This document shows positions 1 to 9,014 of a DNA stretch of 64,000 nucleotides, piece by piece (positions within the stretch are counted from its first letter, which is position 1; each line of letters opens with the position of its first letter). The DNA lies in assembly GCF_002836595.1 (NCBI RefSeq), contig NZ_PJBB01000003.1, forward strand, positions 124,001 through 188,000, in the 5' to 3' direction. This DNA is from Tenacibaculum sp. Bg11-29 (lineage in GTDB: Bacteria; Bacteroidota; Bacteroidia; Flavobacteriales; Flavobacteriaceae). Position numbers and translations under genes: made by a program. The notes under the pieces are model-generated. The model searched no databases and had not been told where the DNA came from. It saw only the letters and a program-made list of their open reading frames with translations.

Positions 1-503
1 TCCACATTAAAAATGAGTATTTTAACAAACTAACTAGTCAATAAACAGTTACTTTTTATATATTAATATGCCTGAAATTACAGGTTTAAATTTAATCAAA
101 ATAATTAACAAAAAATCAAAAATAATTTTCACGACTGCTTATAGAGATTATACTGTAGTATGGATTTAAATATAGTAGACTATTTGTTAAAACCGATTTC
201 TTTTGACCATTTTTCACAAACAATTCAAAAAGTATTTAACACGCAAATCGTTATAAAGACTAAAGAACTCCAAAAAGAAACGCATAACAGTTATATATTT
301 ATAAGAGCAGATAGAGAAATGATTAAAATAAACTTCAATAATACTCTCTACATAGAAAGCTTAAGTAATTATGTTAACGTTTTTTCAGAAAACTCAATGA
401 CTATCTATAACAAGAGAAACAATATATTATTTCGATTAAAAAAATAACTTCTTACACAAATGAATTTAAGGAAAAAATAATCACCAATAAGCAGAAGCCA
501 TAA
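1..503 (+). pseudogene. Decayed LytTR-family response regulator (5' end outside window)
   Basis: Pieces of a LytR/AlgR-type response regulator can be read in three frames. From about 53 the receiver-domain text FLYINMPEITGL is seen, followed by IIFTTAY. The frame then shifts near 155 to MDLNIVDYLLKPISF and the start of a LytTR DNA-binding domain (FIRADREMIKINF, LYIESLSNYV). It shifts again near 430 to KKITSYTNEF and stops at 501-503. In intact members the residue before I-x-M-P is the phospho-accepting Asp; here it is Tyr. Two frameshifts, loss of the acceptor and a shortened LytTR domain mark it as dead. The partner histidine kinase would lie upstream, outside the window. Confidence 0.8.
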
Positions 504-664
504 AAAATATGTTTTTCTAAAAACAAAATAGAAATAACATTAATACCCTCAAAAAAAAACAACAAAACATACATTATTACCTAAAGAAAATACCTTATTA
601 CCATTAATTTGGCAATTGATATTTAATTTACTTTTTTTGGAAAAACAATTTAAATTTTCAAACT

Positions 665-3600
665 ATGAGAGTAACATTATTATTGTTGTCTTTTCTGTTT
701 ACGCAAATTATATTTGCTCAAGAAAAAACAATATCTGGGATTGTCTCAGATGAATCTGGGGGACTTCCAGGTGTTAGTATTATTATTAAGGGGACTACTT
801 CGGGGGTAGAAACTGATTTTGACGGAAATTTCTCTATTAACGGAAAACAAAATGATGTACTCGTTTTTAGTTTTGTTGGAAAGAAAACAGTTGAAAAAAC
901 AATTGGATCTTCTAACAAGATTAATGTTTCAATGGTCGATGATGAGAATCTACTAAACGAAATTGTAGTTACCGCCTTAGGTATAAAAAGAGAAAAAAAA
1001 TCTCTAGGATACGCTACACAAGAGGTAAAAGGAGATGATTTAACTAAAGTTAACTCAGGAAACATTGCCAATTCTATTTCTGGAAAAGTTTCAGGAATTC
1101 AAATTAGAAAGAACAATAACATTGGTGGTTCTACCAATGTTGTTATAAGAGGTACAACTTCTTTATCTGGAAACAACCAAGCATTATGGGTAGTTGATGG
1201 AATTCCCTTAGATAACTCTAACACAAATACTCTAGACCAGACAAGAGGTGGAAACACAGGTGGTTATGATTTTGGTAACGCAGCATCAGATATTAACCCT
1301 GATGATATCGAATCTATTAATATACTTAAGGGGGCAGCAGCATCTGCTCTTTATGGAGAAAGAGCTTCTAATGGTGTTATTATCGTTACAACAAAAAAAG
1401 GTGAAAATCAACAGGGTCTAGGAGTTAGTATAAACAGTAGTGTTACTGTTGGTGTTGTAGATTTCGATACACTACCTGTATACCAAACACAATATGGTGG
1501 TGGATATGCTAATACTTTTCCTAGCACCCAGATTGACCTAGGAGATGGTCTTCACTATAGAGAACGCACAGGTGATGCCTCTTGGGGACCTGCTTATGAC
1601 AAAAATTTATTAGTATATCGTTGGAATTCTTTTCATCCTGAATTATCAACTTACGGGAAAGCTACTCCTTGGATTGCTCCTAAAAATAATGGAAATAGTA
1701 TTTATCAAAACAGTATTACTTACAATAACAGTATTTCCTTAACAGCAGGTAATGAACAAGGGAATTTTCGTTTTAGCTATAGTAAGCAAAAATTAGACCA
1801 AGGGATTTTACCTAATAGTTCTAGTGGAAGGGATATTTTTAATTTATCGTCTAGTTACAAATTAAGTGATAAAACAACCATTACAGCAGGTGCTACTTAT
1901 ACTAAAACAGTCAGCAAAGGAGCCAACGAAACTGGGTACGGTTCTGGTGGAAACAATTTTTCTAGTAGTCTTAGACAATGGACTTCAACAAGTGTTGATT
2001 ACAAGGATTTAGAAAATGCATATAAAGAATCAGGGAAAAATTTATCATGGAGTATTAATGGTCCTTTTGACAGAAGAGTTGCATTTCATGACAATCCATA
2101 TTTTCAAAGAGATCAGAATTTCAGTTTATTAAATAGAGGCCGTTTTTTCGGTAACTTTAACCTTACTCATGAAATTGCAGACTGGGTTAGTGTAACTGGT
2201 AAAGCTAGTATTGACAGCTATAACCAAGGACAACAAGAAAGAATTGCTGTAGGTTCAAAAAGGCAAAGTCAATCAGCAGGTCAATATTCTAGATATGATA
2301 AAACTTATAAAGAATCTAACCTTGATTTAGTTTTTAGCTTCAATACTGATGTTACTGACAATATTAAATTTAGTGGTTTACTTGGAGGTAATATTAGAAG
2401 AAGCACTTCTAGCGACACCTTTTCTATTACTCTAGGTGGTTTAATAGCCCCTAATGTATTTGCAATTTCTAACTCAGTAAATACTCCTGATCCAGCGACC
2501 GAGAGAGTTCTTACGTTCGGTTCAAATAGTGCATACGCTAGTGGTACTTTTAGTATTAACGATACTTACTTTTTAGAAGGAACAGTTAGAACTGATAGAA
2601 CATCAACATTACCAACAAGCAATAACATTTACACATATCCTTCTGCTACAACTACTTACATCTTCAGTAAACATTTAAAGGCTGACTGGTTATCTTTCGG
2701 TAAAGTGAGAGTGAATTATGCTGAAACTGGTGGAGGAACAAATCCATTTAACCTTGCCCCTGGTTTTTTTAAACTTGTAAACTACGGAGGAGGTAACGTT
2801 CGTTTCACTAACGAAAATACTAGAAAAAATTCAGAGTTAAAACCTGAAAGAACTAAAGGTTATGAAACTGGTTTAGAATTAAAACTTTTCAAAAATAGAA
2901 TTGGACTAGACATATCTTACTACAAAACAAACACTACAAATCAAATTATGTCAGTTCCTTCTACAGGAGCAACTGGATATACTAATGCTTGGATTAACGC
3001 AGGAAACATAGAGAATAAAGGTATAGAACTAAGCTTAACAGGAACTCCTATAAAAAATGAAAATTTCTCTTGGGAAACGACTATAAACTGGACAAGAAAC
3101 AGAAATAAAACTATAAGTTTAGATGGTTCTCCTAGATTAACATTAGGTAGTTTTCAAAGAATTTTATCAGTAGCCGAAGTTGGAAAACCTGTTGGTCTTT
3201 TAGTCGCTAGTGGTTATGACTATTATAACGGTGTTAAATCTGATGCGAATAGGATTGTTGATGCTAATGGTGATTACACACGTGTAAATAGTCAAATTAT
3301 AGGTGATATTAATCCTGATTGGACAGGAGGTATTAACAACAAACTAAAATATAAAAACCTTATTTTAAGCTTCTTAGTTGACATGAAAAAAGGTGGTGAT
3401 GTTTGGTCTTTAGATCAAAAATATGGAAGATCAACTGGTATTTATGCAACTACGGCTGGTAACAATGAATTAGGTAATCCTATGAGAGACCCTGTAACTT
3501 CAGGTTCAGATAGTGGAGGTGTCCTATTACAAGGTGTATTCGCTGACGGAACTAAAAACACAGTTAGAAGCCCAATTGAAGAGCAATATGGTTTTCCTGA

Positions 3601-3862
3601 AGAACAATTTGTATATGACGCTTCATATATAAAACTAAGAGAAGTTTCAATAAGTTATAGTTTACCTTCTAAATTTTTAGAAAAAAGTATGTTTAAAAAC
3701 ATTACTTTCTCTGCAAACGGAAGCAATTTATGGATAATCCATAAAAATTTACCCTATGCTGATCCTGAAGCAGGAACATCTTCTGGAAACCTACAAGGTT
3801 TTCAAACAGGAGTTCTTCCTACGACTAAAGAATATAGCTTTAATGTAAAAGTTCAATTTTAA
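665..3862 (+). CDS. SusC/RagA-family TonB-dependent outer-membrane receptor
   Basis: A 1065-residue outer-membrane transporter. It has a signal peptide ending FAQ (about residues 1-19) and a carboxypeptidase-regulatory-like beta domain (about 22-105, GIVSDESGGLPGVSI). A plug domain follows with the SusC hallmarks VVDGIPL and ILKGAAASALYG, then a large beta-barrel ending in an aromatic residue (VQF). The family imports oligosaccharides or peptides with a SusD lid lipoprotein, driven by TonB. The SusD partner starts 7 bases after the stop, so the two are surely co-transcribed. No glycosidase or peptidase gene is adjacent, so the substrate cannot be inferred. I see no clear TAnnTTTG element just upstream. 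Confidence 0.96.
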   Translation: MRVTLLLLSFLFTQIIFAQEKTISGIVSDESGGLPGVSIIIKGTTSGVETDFDGNFSINGKQNDVLVFSFVGKKTVEKTIGSSNKINVSMVDDENLLNEIVVTALGIKREKKSLGYATQEVKGDDLTKVNSGNIANSISGKVSGIQIRKNNNIGGSTNVVIRGTTSLSGNNQALWVVDGIPLDNSNTNTLDQTRGGNTGGYDFGNAASDINPDDIESINILKGAAASALYGERASNGVIIVTTKKGENQQGLGVSINSSVTVGVVDFDTLPVYQTQYGGGYANTFPSTQIDLGDGLHYRERTGDASWGPAYDKNLLVYRWNSFHPELSTYGKATPWIAPKNNGNSIYQNSITYNNSISLTAGNEQGNFRFSYSKQKLDQGILPNSSSGRDIFNLSSSYKLSDKTTITAGATYTKTVSKGANETGYGSGGNNFSSSLRQWTSTSVDYKDLENAYKESGKNLSWSINGPFDRRVAFHDNPYFQRDQNFSLLNRGRFFGNFNLTHEIADWVSVTGKASIDSYNQGQQERIAVGSKRQSQSAGQYSRYDKTYKESNLDLVFSFNTDVTDNIKFSGLLGGNIRRSTSSDTFSITLGGLIAPNVFAISNSVNTPDPATERVLTFGSNSAYASGTFSINDTYFLEGTVRTDRTSTLPTSNNIYTYPSATTTYIFSKHLKADWLSFGKVRVNYAETGGGTNPFNLAPGFFKLVNYGGGNVRFTNENTRKNSELKPERTKGYETGLELKLFKNRIGLDISYYKTNTTNQIMSVPSTGATGYTNAWINAGNIENKGIELSLTGTPIKNENFSWETTINWTRNRNKTISLDGSPRLTLGSFQRILSVAEVGKPVGLLVASGYDYYNGVKSDANRIVDANGDYTRVNSQIIGDINPDWTGGINNKLKYKNLILSFLVDMKKGGDVWSLDQKYGRSTGIYATTAGNNELGNPMRDPVTSGSDSGGVLLQGVFADGTKNTVRSPIEEQYGFPEEQFVYDASYIKLREVSISYSLPSKFLEKSMFKNITFSANGSNLWIIHKNLPYADPEAGTSSGNLQGFQTGVLPTTKEYSFNVKVQF

Positions 3863-3868
3863 AAAAAA

Positions 3869-5329
3869 ATGAAAAAAATGAAAATTTTTAACAATATAAA
3901 AGTAGCGACAATTATTGGAGTGTCTATGTTTTTAGTCAATTCATGTGACAACGTAGAACACTTAAATGTTGACACTAAAGGGTATCTAAATGCGCAACCA
4001 CATACATTGATGACAACGGCGCAAAAAGAATACATGGATTTTTTAACCAATACCGACCAGAACCGTAACAACTTTCGTCAGTATGCACAACATTGGACAA
4101 ATAGAGAGTTTGCTGTAGAAGACAATTACAGTCAAGATTCAAGAGCTATTGGACAATCAAATTGGGATGATTTATACAGGGATGTTTTAATAGAATTAAC
4201 TACTGCAAAAAAAGCTATAGAGGCATCAAATGTCACTCCTAATTTAGCTTCTAGAAAAAAAAATCAGGTAGCAATTTTAGAAATTCAGATAATTCTTGCA
4301 TACCAATCATTAGTTGATCTTTTTGGAAATATACCATATACAGAAGCTCTCGATTTTACGAGTTCTCCAACACCAAAATATGATGATGCTGAAACCATTT
4401 ATTTAGATTTAGCTACTCGTTTAGATGTTGCTATTAATAATTTAGATATATCTAGTGATAGTTTTACTAGTGGAGATCTTTATTACAATGGTAATGTAGC
4501 TAGTTGGAAAAAATTAGCCAATAGTGCTAAGCTAAAAATGGGACTACATCTAGGCTCTCAATCAATGGTTGAAGCAGCTTATTTGTCAGGAGTTATTTCT
4601 AGTAATAGTGACAATGCTCTTTTTCCTTATTTCGCGGTTGAAAATCAAGAAAACCCTCTGTTTTTCATCTTAAACCAAAGAACACAAATTGTTCCTACTT
4701 CATTTCTTGTAGATGCAATGAATGCTAAAAGTGACCCTAGAATGGATCAATTTTTCAATCCAGCTTCAAAAATAGCCGGCGTATATGTAGGATATCCCTA
4801 TGCAGAAGGTAATGATAATGGTTTAGGGTACGATGATGCTTCTAACACTAATGATAAGTTTAGAGATGCTACTTTACCCGGAGTTCTTTTTGATTATGCT
4901 GAAACTAGTCTTTTATTAGCCGATGCCGCAAATAAAGGCTACAATGTAGGTTTAACCGCTGCAACACATTATGTTAATGGAATTACAGCTACAATGGAAT
5001 ATTGGGGAGTATCAGGTAATCATATCACTATTTATTTAGGGAGAGCTGATGTAACTTATTCGATAGCTACAGCTGATACTCAAATTGCTTACGAATTATG
5101 GTTAGCTTATTATAATAGAGGTTTTGAAGCTTGGACTGAATACCGTCGTTTAGACTCTCCTATTTTAGTAGCTCCTCCTGCAGCTGTTACTGAAGCTAAC
5201 GGAAAAGTTCCTGTAAGAAACATTTACCCTTTAAATGAAGCAACTCTGAATGAAACTAATTATAATTCAGCTGCGACTGCAATTGGTGGAGACAAAATGA
5301 CAACCAAAATATTCTGGGATGTTAATTAA
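3869..5329 (+). CDS. SusD/RagB-family nutrient-binding lipoprotein (SusD-like_2 type)
   Basis: A 486-residue lipoprotein. The N-terminus has a hydrophobic signal and a lipobox (LVNSC, Cys26), then the helical TPR-like body of the SusD family with WDDLYRDVL and the late YNRGFEAWTEYRRLDSP segment typical of the SusD-like_2 group. It forms the surface lid over the SusC barrel encoded 7 bases upstream and binds substrate outside the cell. A second ATG four codons in is possible. A hairpin with a T-run 50 bases downstream closes the two-gene operon. Confidence 0.95.
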   Translation: MKKMKIFNNIKVATIIGVSMFLVNSCDNVEHLNVDTKGYLNAQPHTLMTTAQKEYMDFLTNTDQNRNNFRQYAQHWTNREFAVEDNYSQDSRAIGQSNWDDLYRDVLIELTTAKKAIEASNVTPNLASRKKNQVAILEIQIILAYQSLVDLFGNIPYTEALDFTSSPTPKYDDAETIYLDLATRLDVAINNLDISSDSFTSGDLYYNGNVASWKKLANSAKLKMGLHLGSQSMVEAAYLSGVISSNSDNALFPYFAVENQENPLFFILNQRTQIVPTSFLVDAMNAKSDPRMDQFFNPASKIAGVYVGYPYAEGNDNGLGYDDASNTNDKFRDATLPGVLFDYAETSLLLADAANKGYNVGLTAATHYVNGITATMEYWGVSGNHITIYLGRADVTYSIATADTQIAYELWLAYYNRGFEAWTEYRRLDSPILVAPPAAVTEANGKVPVRNIYPLNEATLNETNYNSAATAIGGDKMTTKIFWDVN

Positions 5330-5383
5330 TAAAAAGGTAAAATAAATATTGTGTAATTATTTGAATTTATATTTTTTTTATCT

Positions 5384-5418
5384 AAAAAAGAGGCTACCCT
5401 AAAAAGGTAGTCTTTTTT
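5384..5418 (+). terminator. Rho-independent terminator after susCD
   Basis: A GC-containing stem (GGCTACC paired with GGTAGTC, one G-T pair) with a short A-rich loop is followed by TTTTTTATTTTTT. It lies 55 bases after the SusD stop and before the mvaD promoter. Confidence 0.85.
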
Positions 5419-5443
5419 ATTTTTTAATATCTACTACAAAATA

Positions 5444-5451
5444 TATCTTTG
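5444..5451 (+). promoter_or_regulatory. -7 element TATCTTTG of the mvaD promoter
   Basis: An exact match to the Bacteroidota -7 consensus TAnnTTTG, 19 bases before the TTG start of mvaD. No convincing TTG -33 element is seen at the usual distance. Confidence 0.6.
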
Positions 5452-5470
5452 TCATAAATACTTAAAGCAA

Positions 5471-6550
5471 TTGAACACAGTACAATTCATTCCAAAGTCA
5501 TTAGAAGAAAAGGTAGAAAAAGCAACTTACACATGGCAAACACCAAGTAACATTGCCTTAGTTAAATATTGGGGAAAGAGCAATCCTCAAATTCCTAAAA
5601 ACGCATCTATTAGCTTTACACTTAACAATTGTAACACAATTACTACAATCGATTTCGAAAAAAAATCGAATACAAATAAAGTTTCCTTTGAATTATTCTT
5701 TGAAGGAAAAAAGAAAGATGATTTTAAACCTAAAATTGCAGAATTCTTTAAAAGAATAGTAAAATATTGCCCATATATTCTTGATTACGATATGGTTATA
5801 AATTCAGAAAATTCTTTTCCACACAGTAGTGGAATTGCTTCTTCTGCAAGCGGAATGAGTGCTATAGCTATGTGCCTATTAAGTTTAGAAAAAGAACTAA
5901 TCCCTAATTTAACTGAAGAATATATTAATAAAAAAGCTTCTTTTTTAGCTCGTTTGGGTTCTGGTAGTGCAAGTCGAAGTATTGAAGGTCCATTAGTTGT
6001 TTGGGGAGAGCACCCTGATATTATTGGCAGTTCTAACTTATTCGGTATAAAATTCCCTTATAAAATACATTCAATTTTCGAAAATTACTGTGACACCATT
6101 TTATTAGTTGATAAAGGTGAAAAGCAAGTTTCTTCGACAGTAGGGCATAATTTAATGCACAATCATCCATATGCTGAACAACGCTTTAAACAAGCAAACG
6201 AAAACTTATCTAAACTATCGAACATCCTTCAAAACGGAGATATTAAAGAGTTTGTTAATTTAGTTGAAAGCGAAGCTTTAACATTGCACGCAATGATGCT
6301 AACAAGTAATCCATATTTTATTTTAATGAAACCAAATACTCTAGAGGTTATTAATAAAATTTGGGAATATCGTGCTCAAAACAATAGTTCTGTTTGTTTT
6401 ACTCTTGATGCTGGTGCAAACGTACACGTATTATATCCTGCATCCGAAAAAACTAAAATCGAACTTTTTATTAAAAATTCGTTAATTGATTACTGCCAAA
6501 AAAATCAGTATATTTGTGATAATGTTGGTTTTGGAGCTAAACTCCTCTAA
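5471..6550 (+). CDS. mvaD: Diphosphomevalonate decarboxylase
   Basis: 359 residues of the GHMP-kinase fold, catalysing ATP-dependent decarboxylation of mevalonate diphosphate to isopentenyl diphosphate in the cytoplasm. The family N-terminal signature is seen (APSNIALVKYWGK-like TPSNIALVKYWGK, about 25-37), as are the phosphate-binding loop HSSGIASSASG (about 117-127), the RLGSGSASRS block and the C-terminal TLDAGANVH. The start is TTG: no in-frame ATG lies upstream and a -7 promoter box sits 19 bases before, so this start fits the family N-terminus. Mevalonate kinase and a prenyltransferase follow within 2.5 kb, a typical flavobacterial isoprenoid block. Confidence 0.95.
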   Translation: MNTVQFIPKSLEEKVEKATYTWQTPSNIALVKYWGKSNPQIPKNASISFTLNNCNTITTIDFEKKSNTNKVSFELFFEGKKKDDFKPKIAEFFKRIVKYCPYILDYDMVINSENSFPHSSGIASSASGMSAIAMCLLSLEKELIPNLTEEYINKKASFLARLGSGSASRSIEGPLVVWGEHPDIIGSSNLFGIKFPYKIHSIFENYCDTILLVDKGEKQVSSTVGHNLMHNHPYAEQRFKQANENLSKLSNILQNGDIKEFVNLVESEALTLHAMMLTSNPYFILMKPNTLEVINKIWEYRAQNNSSVCFTLDAGANVHVLYPASEKTKIELFIKNSLIDYCQKNQYICDNVGFGAKLL

Positions 6551-6566
6551 CCCTAAAACTTACCTT

Positions 6567-7061
6567 ATGAAAAATTCAACTTTACTAATACTATTGTTTA
6601 TTGGATTTTTATCTTTTACAGCAAAAGCTCAAGACACTGCTTGGTTTGATCTAAATTGGCAAGAAACCTCAAAAGAAAATCATACCTTTTATAGGCCTAC
6701 TCCAAAAAAAATAAAAGACGGTTATTGGATCGTTGATTATTATAAAAATGGTCAAATTCAAATGGAGGGCTATAGTACTATAAAAAAATCTAATGAAGAG
6801 CAGTTTGATGGCTTAGTCTTATATTATTACCAAAATGGAAAACCTTTTCATAAAGCAAATTATAAAAACGGAAAGTTAGATGGTGTTAGAAAAGCATTTT
6901 ATGAAACTGGAGAATTAAAAGAACAGGGAAGATACAATAATGATAAAAGACAAGGTGTCTGGAAAACCTTTTACAAAAACGGAAAAATAGAGACTAAAGG
7001 TAAATACCGCGACAATGAAAAGGTTGGCGTTTGGAAAACTTTTTACAAAAACATATACTAG
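6567..7061 (+). CDS. Secreted MORN/YwqK-type repeat protein
   Basis: 164 residues with a signal peptide (MKNSTLLILLFIGFLSFTAKA, cut before QDTAW), followed by repeated YKNG/YxNGK-x-x-G units characteristic of MORN-2/YwqK proteins (YYKNGQIQMEG, YKNGKLDG, YNNDKRQGVWKTF, YKNGKIETKG). I use the ATG at 6567: an in-frame start inside mvaD is possible but would place residues before the signal peptide. The family forms beta-hairpin sheets; some members are annotated as antitoxins, but nothing here shows a toxin partner. It sits 16 bases after mvaD and before mevalonate kinase, so it may simply travel with the operon. Confidence 0.85.
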   Translation: MKNSTLLILLFIGFLSFTAKAQDTAWFDLNWQETSKENHTFYRPTPKKIKDGYWIVDYYKNGQIQMEGYSTIKKSNEEQFDGLVLYYYQNGKPFHKANYKNGKLDGVRKAFYETGELKEQGRYNNDKRQGVWKTFYKNGKIETKGKYRDNEKVGVWKTFYKNIY

Positions 7062-7093
7062 TTTGTAAACTAGCACTTTTACTTGTACTTTTG
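7062..7093 (+). promoter_or_regulatory. Promoter of mevalonate kinase (TTTG-N20-TACTTTTG)
   Basis: A -33 TTTG at 7062-7065 and a -7 TACTTTTG at 7086-7093, 20 bases apart, match the Bacteroidota sigma-A promoter. The -7 box covers the upstream TTG that would otherwise extend the kinase, which supports the ATG at 7113. Confidence 0.7.
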
Positions 7094-7112
7094 TCTCGCA
7101 ATTAAAACATCT

Positions 7113-8039
7113 ATGAAAGGACCTTTATTTTACGCAAAAATATTACTCTTTGGTGAGTATGGAATAATAAAAGACTCTAAAGGGTTAGCAATTCCATTTA
7201 ACTCATATAAAGGTGGTTTAAAAACAGTTAACAACCTAACAGGTGAAGCTGAAAAATCTAACACTAATTTAGTTAAATTTTATAACTATTTAAAAACGTT
7301 AGATTCAACTTTAGCATCTTTCGATTTAACTTCATTAAAAAATGACATTGAAAACGGAATGTATTTCGATTCATCTATCCCTCAAGGATACGGAGTTGGT
7401 AGTTCTGGAGCTTTAGTTGCATCAATTTATGATAAGTACGCTAATAATAAAATCACAGTTTTAGAAAATTTAACACGTGATAAATTGTTAACCTTAAAGC
7501 AAATTTTCTCTCTGATGGAATCGTTTTTCCACGGAAAAAGCTCAGGGTTAGATCCTTTAAATTCTTATTTAAGTTTACCTATTCTAATTAACTCTAAAGA
7601 AAATATTGAAGCAGCTGGTATTCCATCACAAAAAGAAGGAAAGGGAGCTGTATTTTTATTAGATTCTGAACAAATTGGAGAAACAGAACCTATGGTAAAT
7701 ATCTTTATGAACAAGATGAAAAATGAAGGTTTTCGTAAAATGTTAAGTGAAGAATTCTCACTTCATACTGATGCTTGTATTAATGATTTCTTGCACGGAA
7801 ACGTAAAATCCTTATTTGGGAATGTAAAAAAATTATCAAAAGTAGTTTTAACTAACTTTAAACCTATGATCCCAACAGCTTTTCATCAAATTTGGGAAAA
7901 AGGAATCCAAACCAACGAATATTACTTAAAACTTTGTGGTTCTGGCGGTGGCGGTTATATCTTAGGTTTTACTGAAGATTATGAAAAAGCTAAAACAAGC
8001 CTAAAAGATTATAAATTAGAATTGGTATATCGATTTTAA
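7113..8039 (+). CDS. Mevalonate kinase-like GHMP kinase
   Basis: 308 residues. It phosphorylates mevalonate with ATP, the step before phosphomevalonate and MvaD. Three GHMP motifs are visible: KILLFGEYG near the N-terminus, the glycine-rich PQGYGVGSSGALVAS loop (about 90-104) and the C-terminal KLCGSGGGGYILGF. FFHGKSSGLDPLNSY is the mevalonate-kinase type block with the catalytic Asp. ATG at 7113 is chosen because the promoter -7 box overlaps the upstream alternative. A phosphomevalonate kinase is not in this window. The UbiA-like gene follows after 11 bases. Confidence 0.92.
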   Translation: MKGPLFYAKILLFGEYGIIKDSKGLAIPFNSYKGGLKTVNNLTGEAEKSNTNLVKFYNYLKTLDSTLASFDLTSLKNDIENGMYFDSSIPQGYGVGSSGALVASIYDKYANNKITVLENLTRDKLLTLKQIFSLMESFFHGKSSGLDPLNSYLSLPILINSKENIEAAGIPSQKEGKGAVFLLDSEQIGETEPMVNIFMNKMKNEGFRKMLSEEFSLHTDACINDFLHGNVKSLFGNVKKLSKVVLTNFKPMIPTAFHQIWEKGIQTNEYYLKLCGSGGGGYILGFTEDYEKAKTSLKDYKLELVYRF

Positions 8040-8050
8040 TCAATATTACC

Positions 8051-8968
8051 ATGAGTACATCAAAAACGAACACAATAGTAAAAAAACTTTTTAGTCTTTT
8101 ATCTGTTGTTAGAGGATACAATATTTTAGTATTAATAGCAGCCCAATATTTGGCTGCTATTTTTATTTTCTCTGAACAAAAATCAATAAAACCTGTGCTC
8201 TTCGACTGGCATTTACTATATCTAGTTATAGCTACAATAACAACGGTTGCTGCAGGATACATTATTAATAATTTTTATGATAAAAATGCAGATAAAATTA
8301 ACCGCCCTATAAAATCTGGACTAGATTCTTATGTAAGGCAAGAAACAAAACTATCTTTATACTTTCTATTAAATTTTACAGGTTTTGGTTTTGGCTGGTT
8401 GGTTTCTTGGAGAGCTGCTTTCTTCTTTGCTATATATATATTCGGAATTTGGTTCTATTCTCACAAGTTAAAAAGATACCCTTTTATTGGGTTAACGAGC
8501 GTAACTATATTAACAATACTTCCTTTTTTTGTGATTTTTGTACACTATAAAAATTTTTCAAAAGTTATTTTCGTACATGCAATTTTCCTTTTTCTAATTA
8601 TAATGATTAGAGAGTTAATCAAAAAACTTGAAAACATTAAAGGTGCCATATTAAACAACTACAACACTTTTCCAGTAAAATACGGTGAAAAAAACACCAA
8701 AAAATTGATTATTCTATTAATGGTTCTAACATTAGCTCCTGTTAGTATTTTATTTAGCTACCCTGCTATTGAATACATGAAATACTATTTCTATTTAACT
8801 GCTATTATTTTATTTTTCATTGGCTTTTATACATGGAGAGCAACAAAAACCAACCAATATCGACTGCTACACAACATATTAAAAGTATTATTATTAATTG
8901 GTGTATTTAGTTTACTATTTATTGACAAGTCCTTAATTTTAGACAAAGTCGTTACTGCTTTAGATTAG
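8051..8968 (+). CDS. UbiA-family prenyltransferase (geranylgeranylglycerol-phosphate transferase-like)
   Basis: 305 residues, about eight hydrophobic helices; an integral membrane enzyme family that moves a prenyl chain from its diphosphate to an acceptor. The first Asp-rich motif is present as NNFYDKNADKINRPIKSG (73-90). The second, usually with two Asp in the pattern REIxKDxExxxGD, reads RELIKKLENIKGA, so both expected Asp are replaced. Flavobacterial members in this gene order are usually annotated as geranylgeranylglycerol-phosphate transferases, but the acceptor here is unknown. It directly follows mevalonate kinase, so it plausibly uses the pathway's product. Confidence 0.85.
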   Translation: MSTSKTNTIVKKLFSLLSVVRGYNILVLIAAQYLAAIFIFSEQKSIKPVLFDWHLLYLVIATITTVAAGYIINNFYDKNADKINRPIKSGLDSYVRQETKLSLYFLLNFTGFGFGWLVSWRAAFFFAIYIFGIWFYSHKLKRYPFIGLTSVTILTILPFFVIFVHYKNFSKVIFVHAIFLFLIIMIRELIKKLENIKGAILNNYNTFPVKYGEKNTKKLIILLMVLTLAPVSILFSYPAIEYMKYYFYLTAIILFFIGFYTWRATKTNQYRLLHNILKVLLLIGVFSLLFIDKSLILDKVVTALD

Positions 8969-8985
8969 AAATCAAATTATTACTG

Positions 8986-8993
8986 TACCTTTG
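8986..8993 (+). promoter_or_regulatory. -7 element TACCTTTG before the pseudouridine synthase
   Basis: Matches TAnnTTTG 21 bases before the ATG at 9015. The -33 region is not obvious. Confidence 0.55.
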
Positions 8994-9014
8994 CCCACTT
9001 TTTAAAATATTATT

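Noticed and set aside
5330..5470. Riboswitch or leader before mvaD
   Set aside because: Only a terminator and a promoter are visible; the leader is about 10-15 bases, too short for a riboswitch.
6486..6566. Longer start of the MORN-repeat protein inside mvaD
   Set aside because: It would put 27 polar residues before a clear signal peptide; the ATG at 6567 gives a normal secretion signal.
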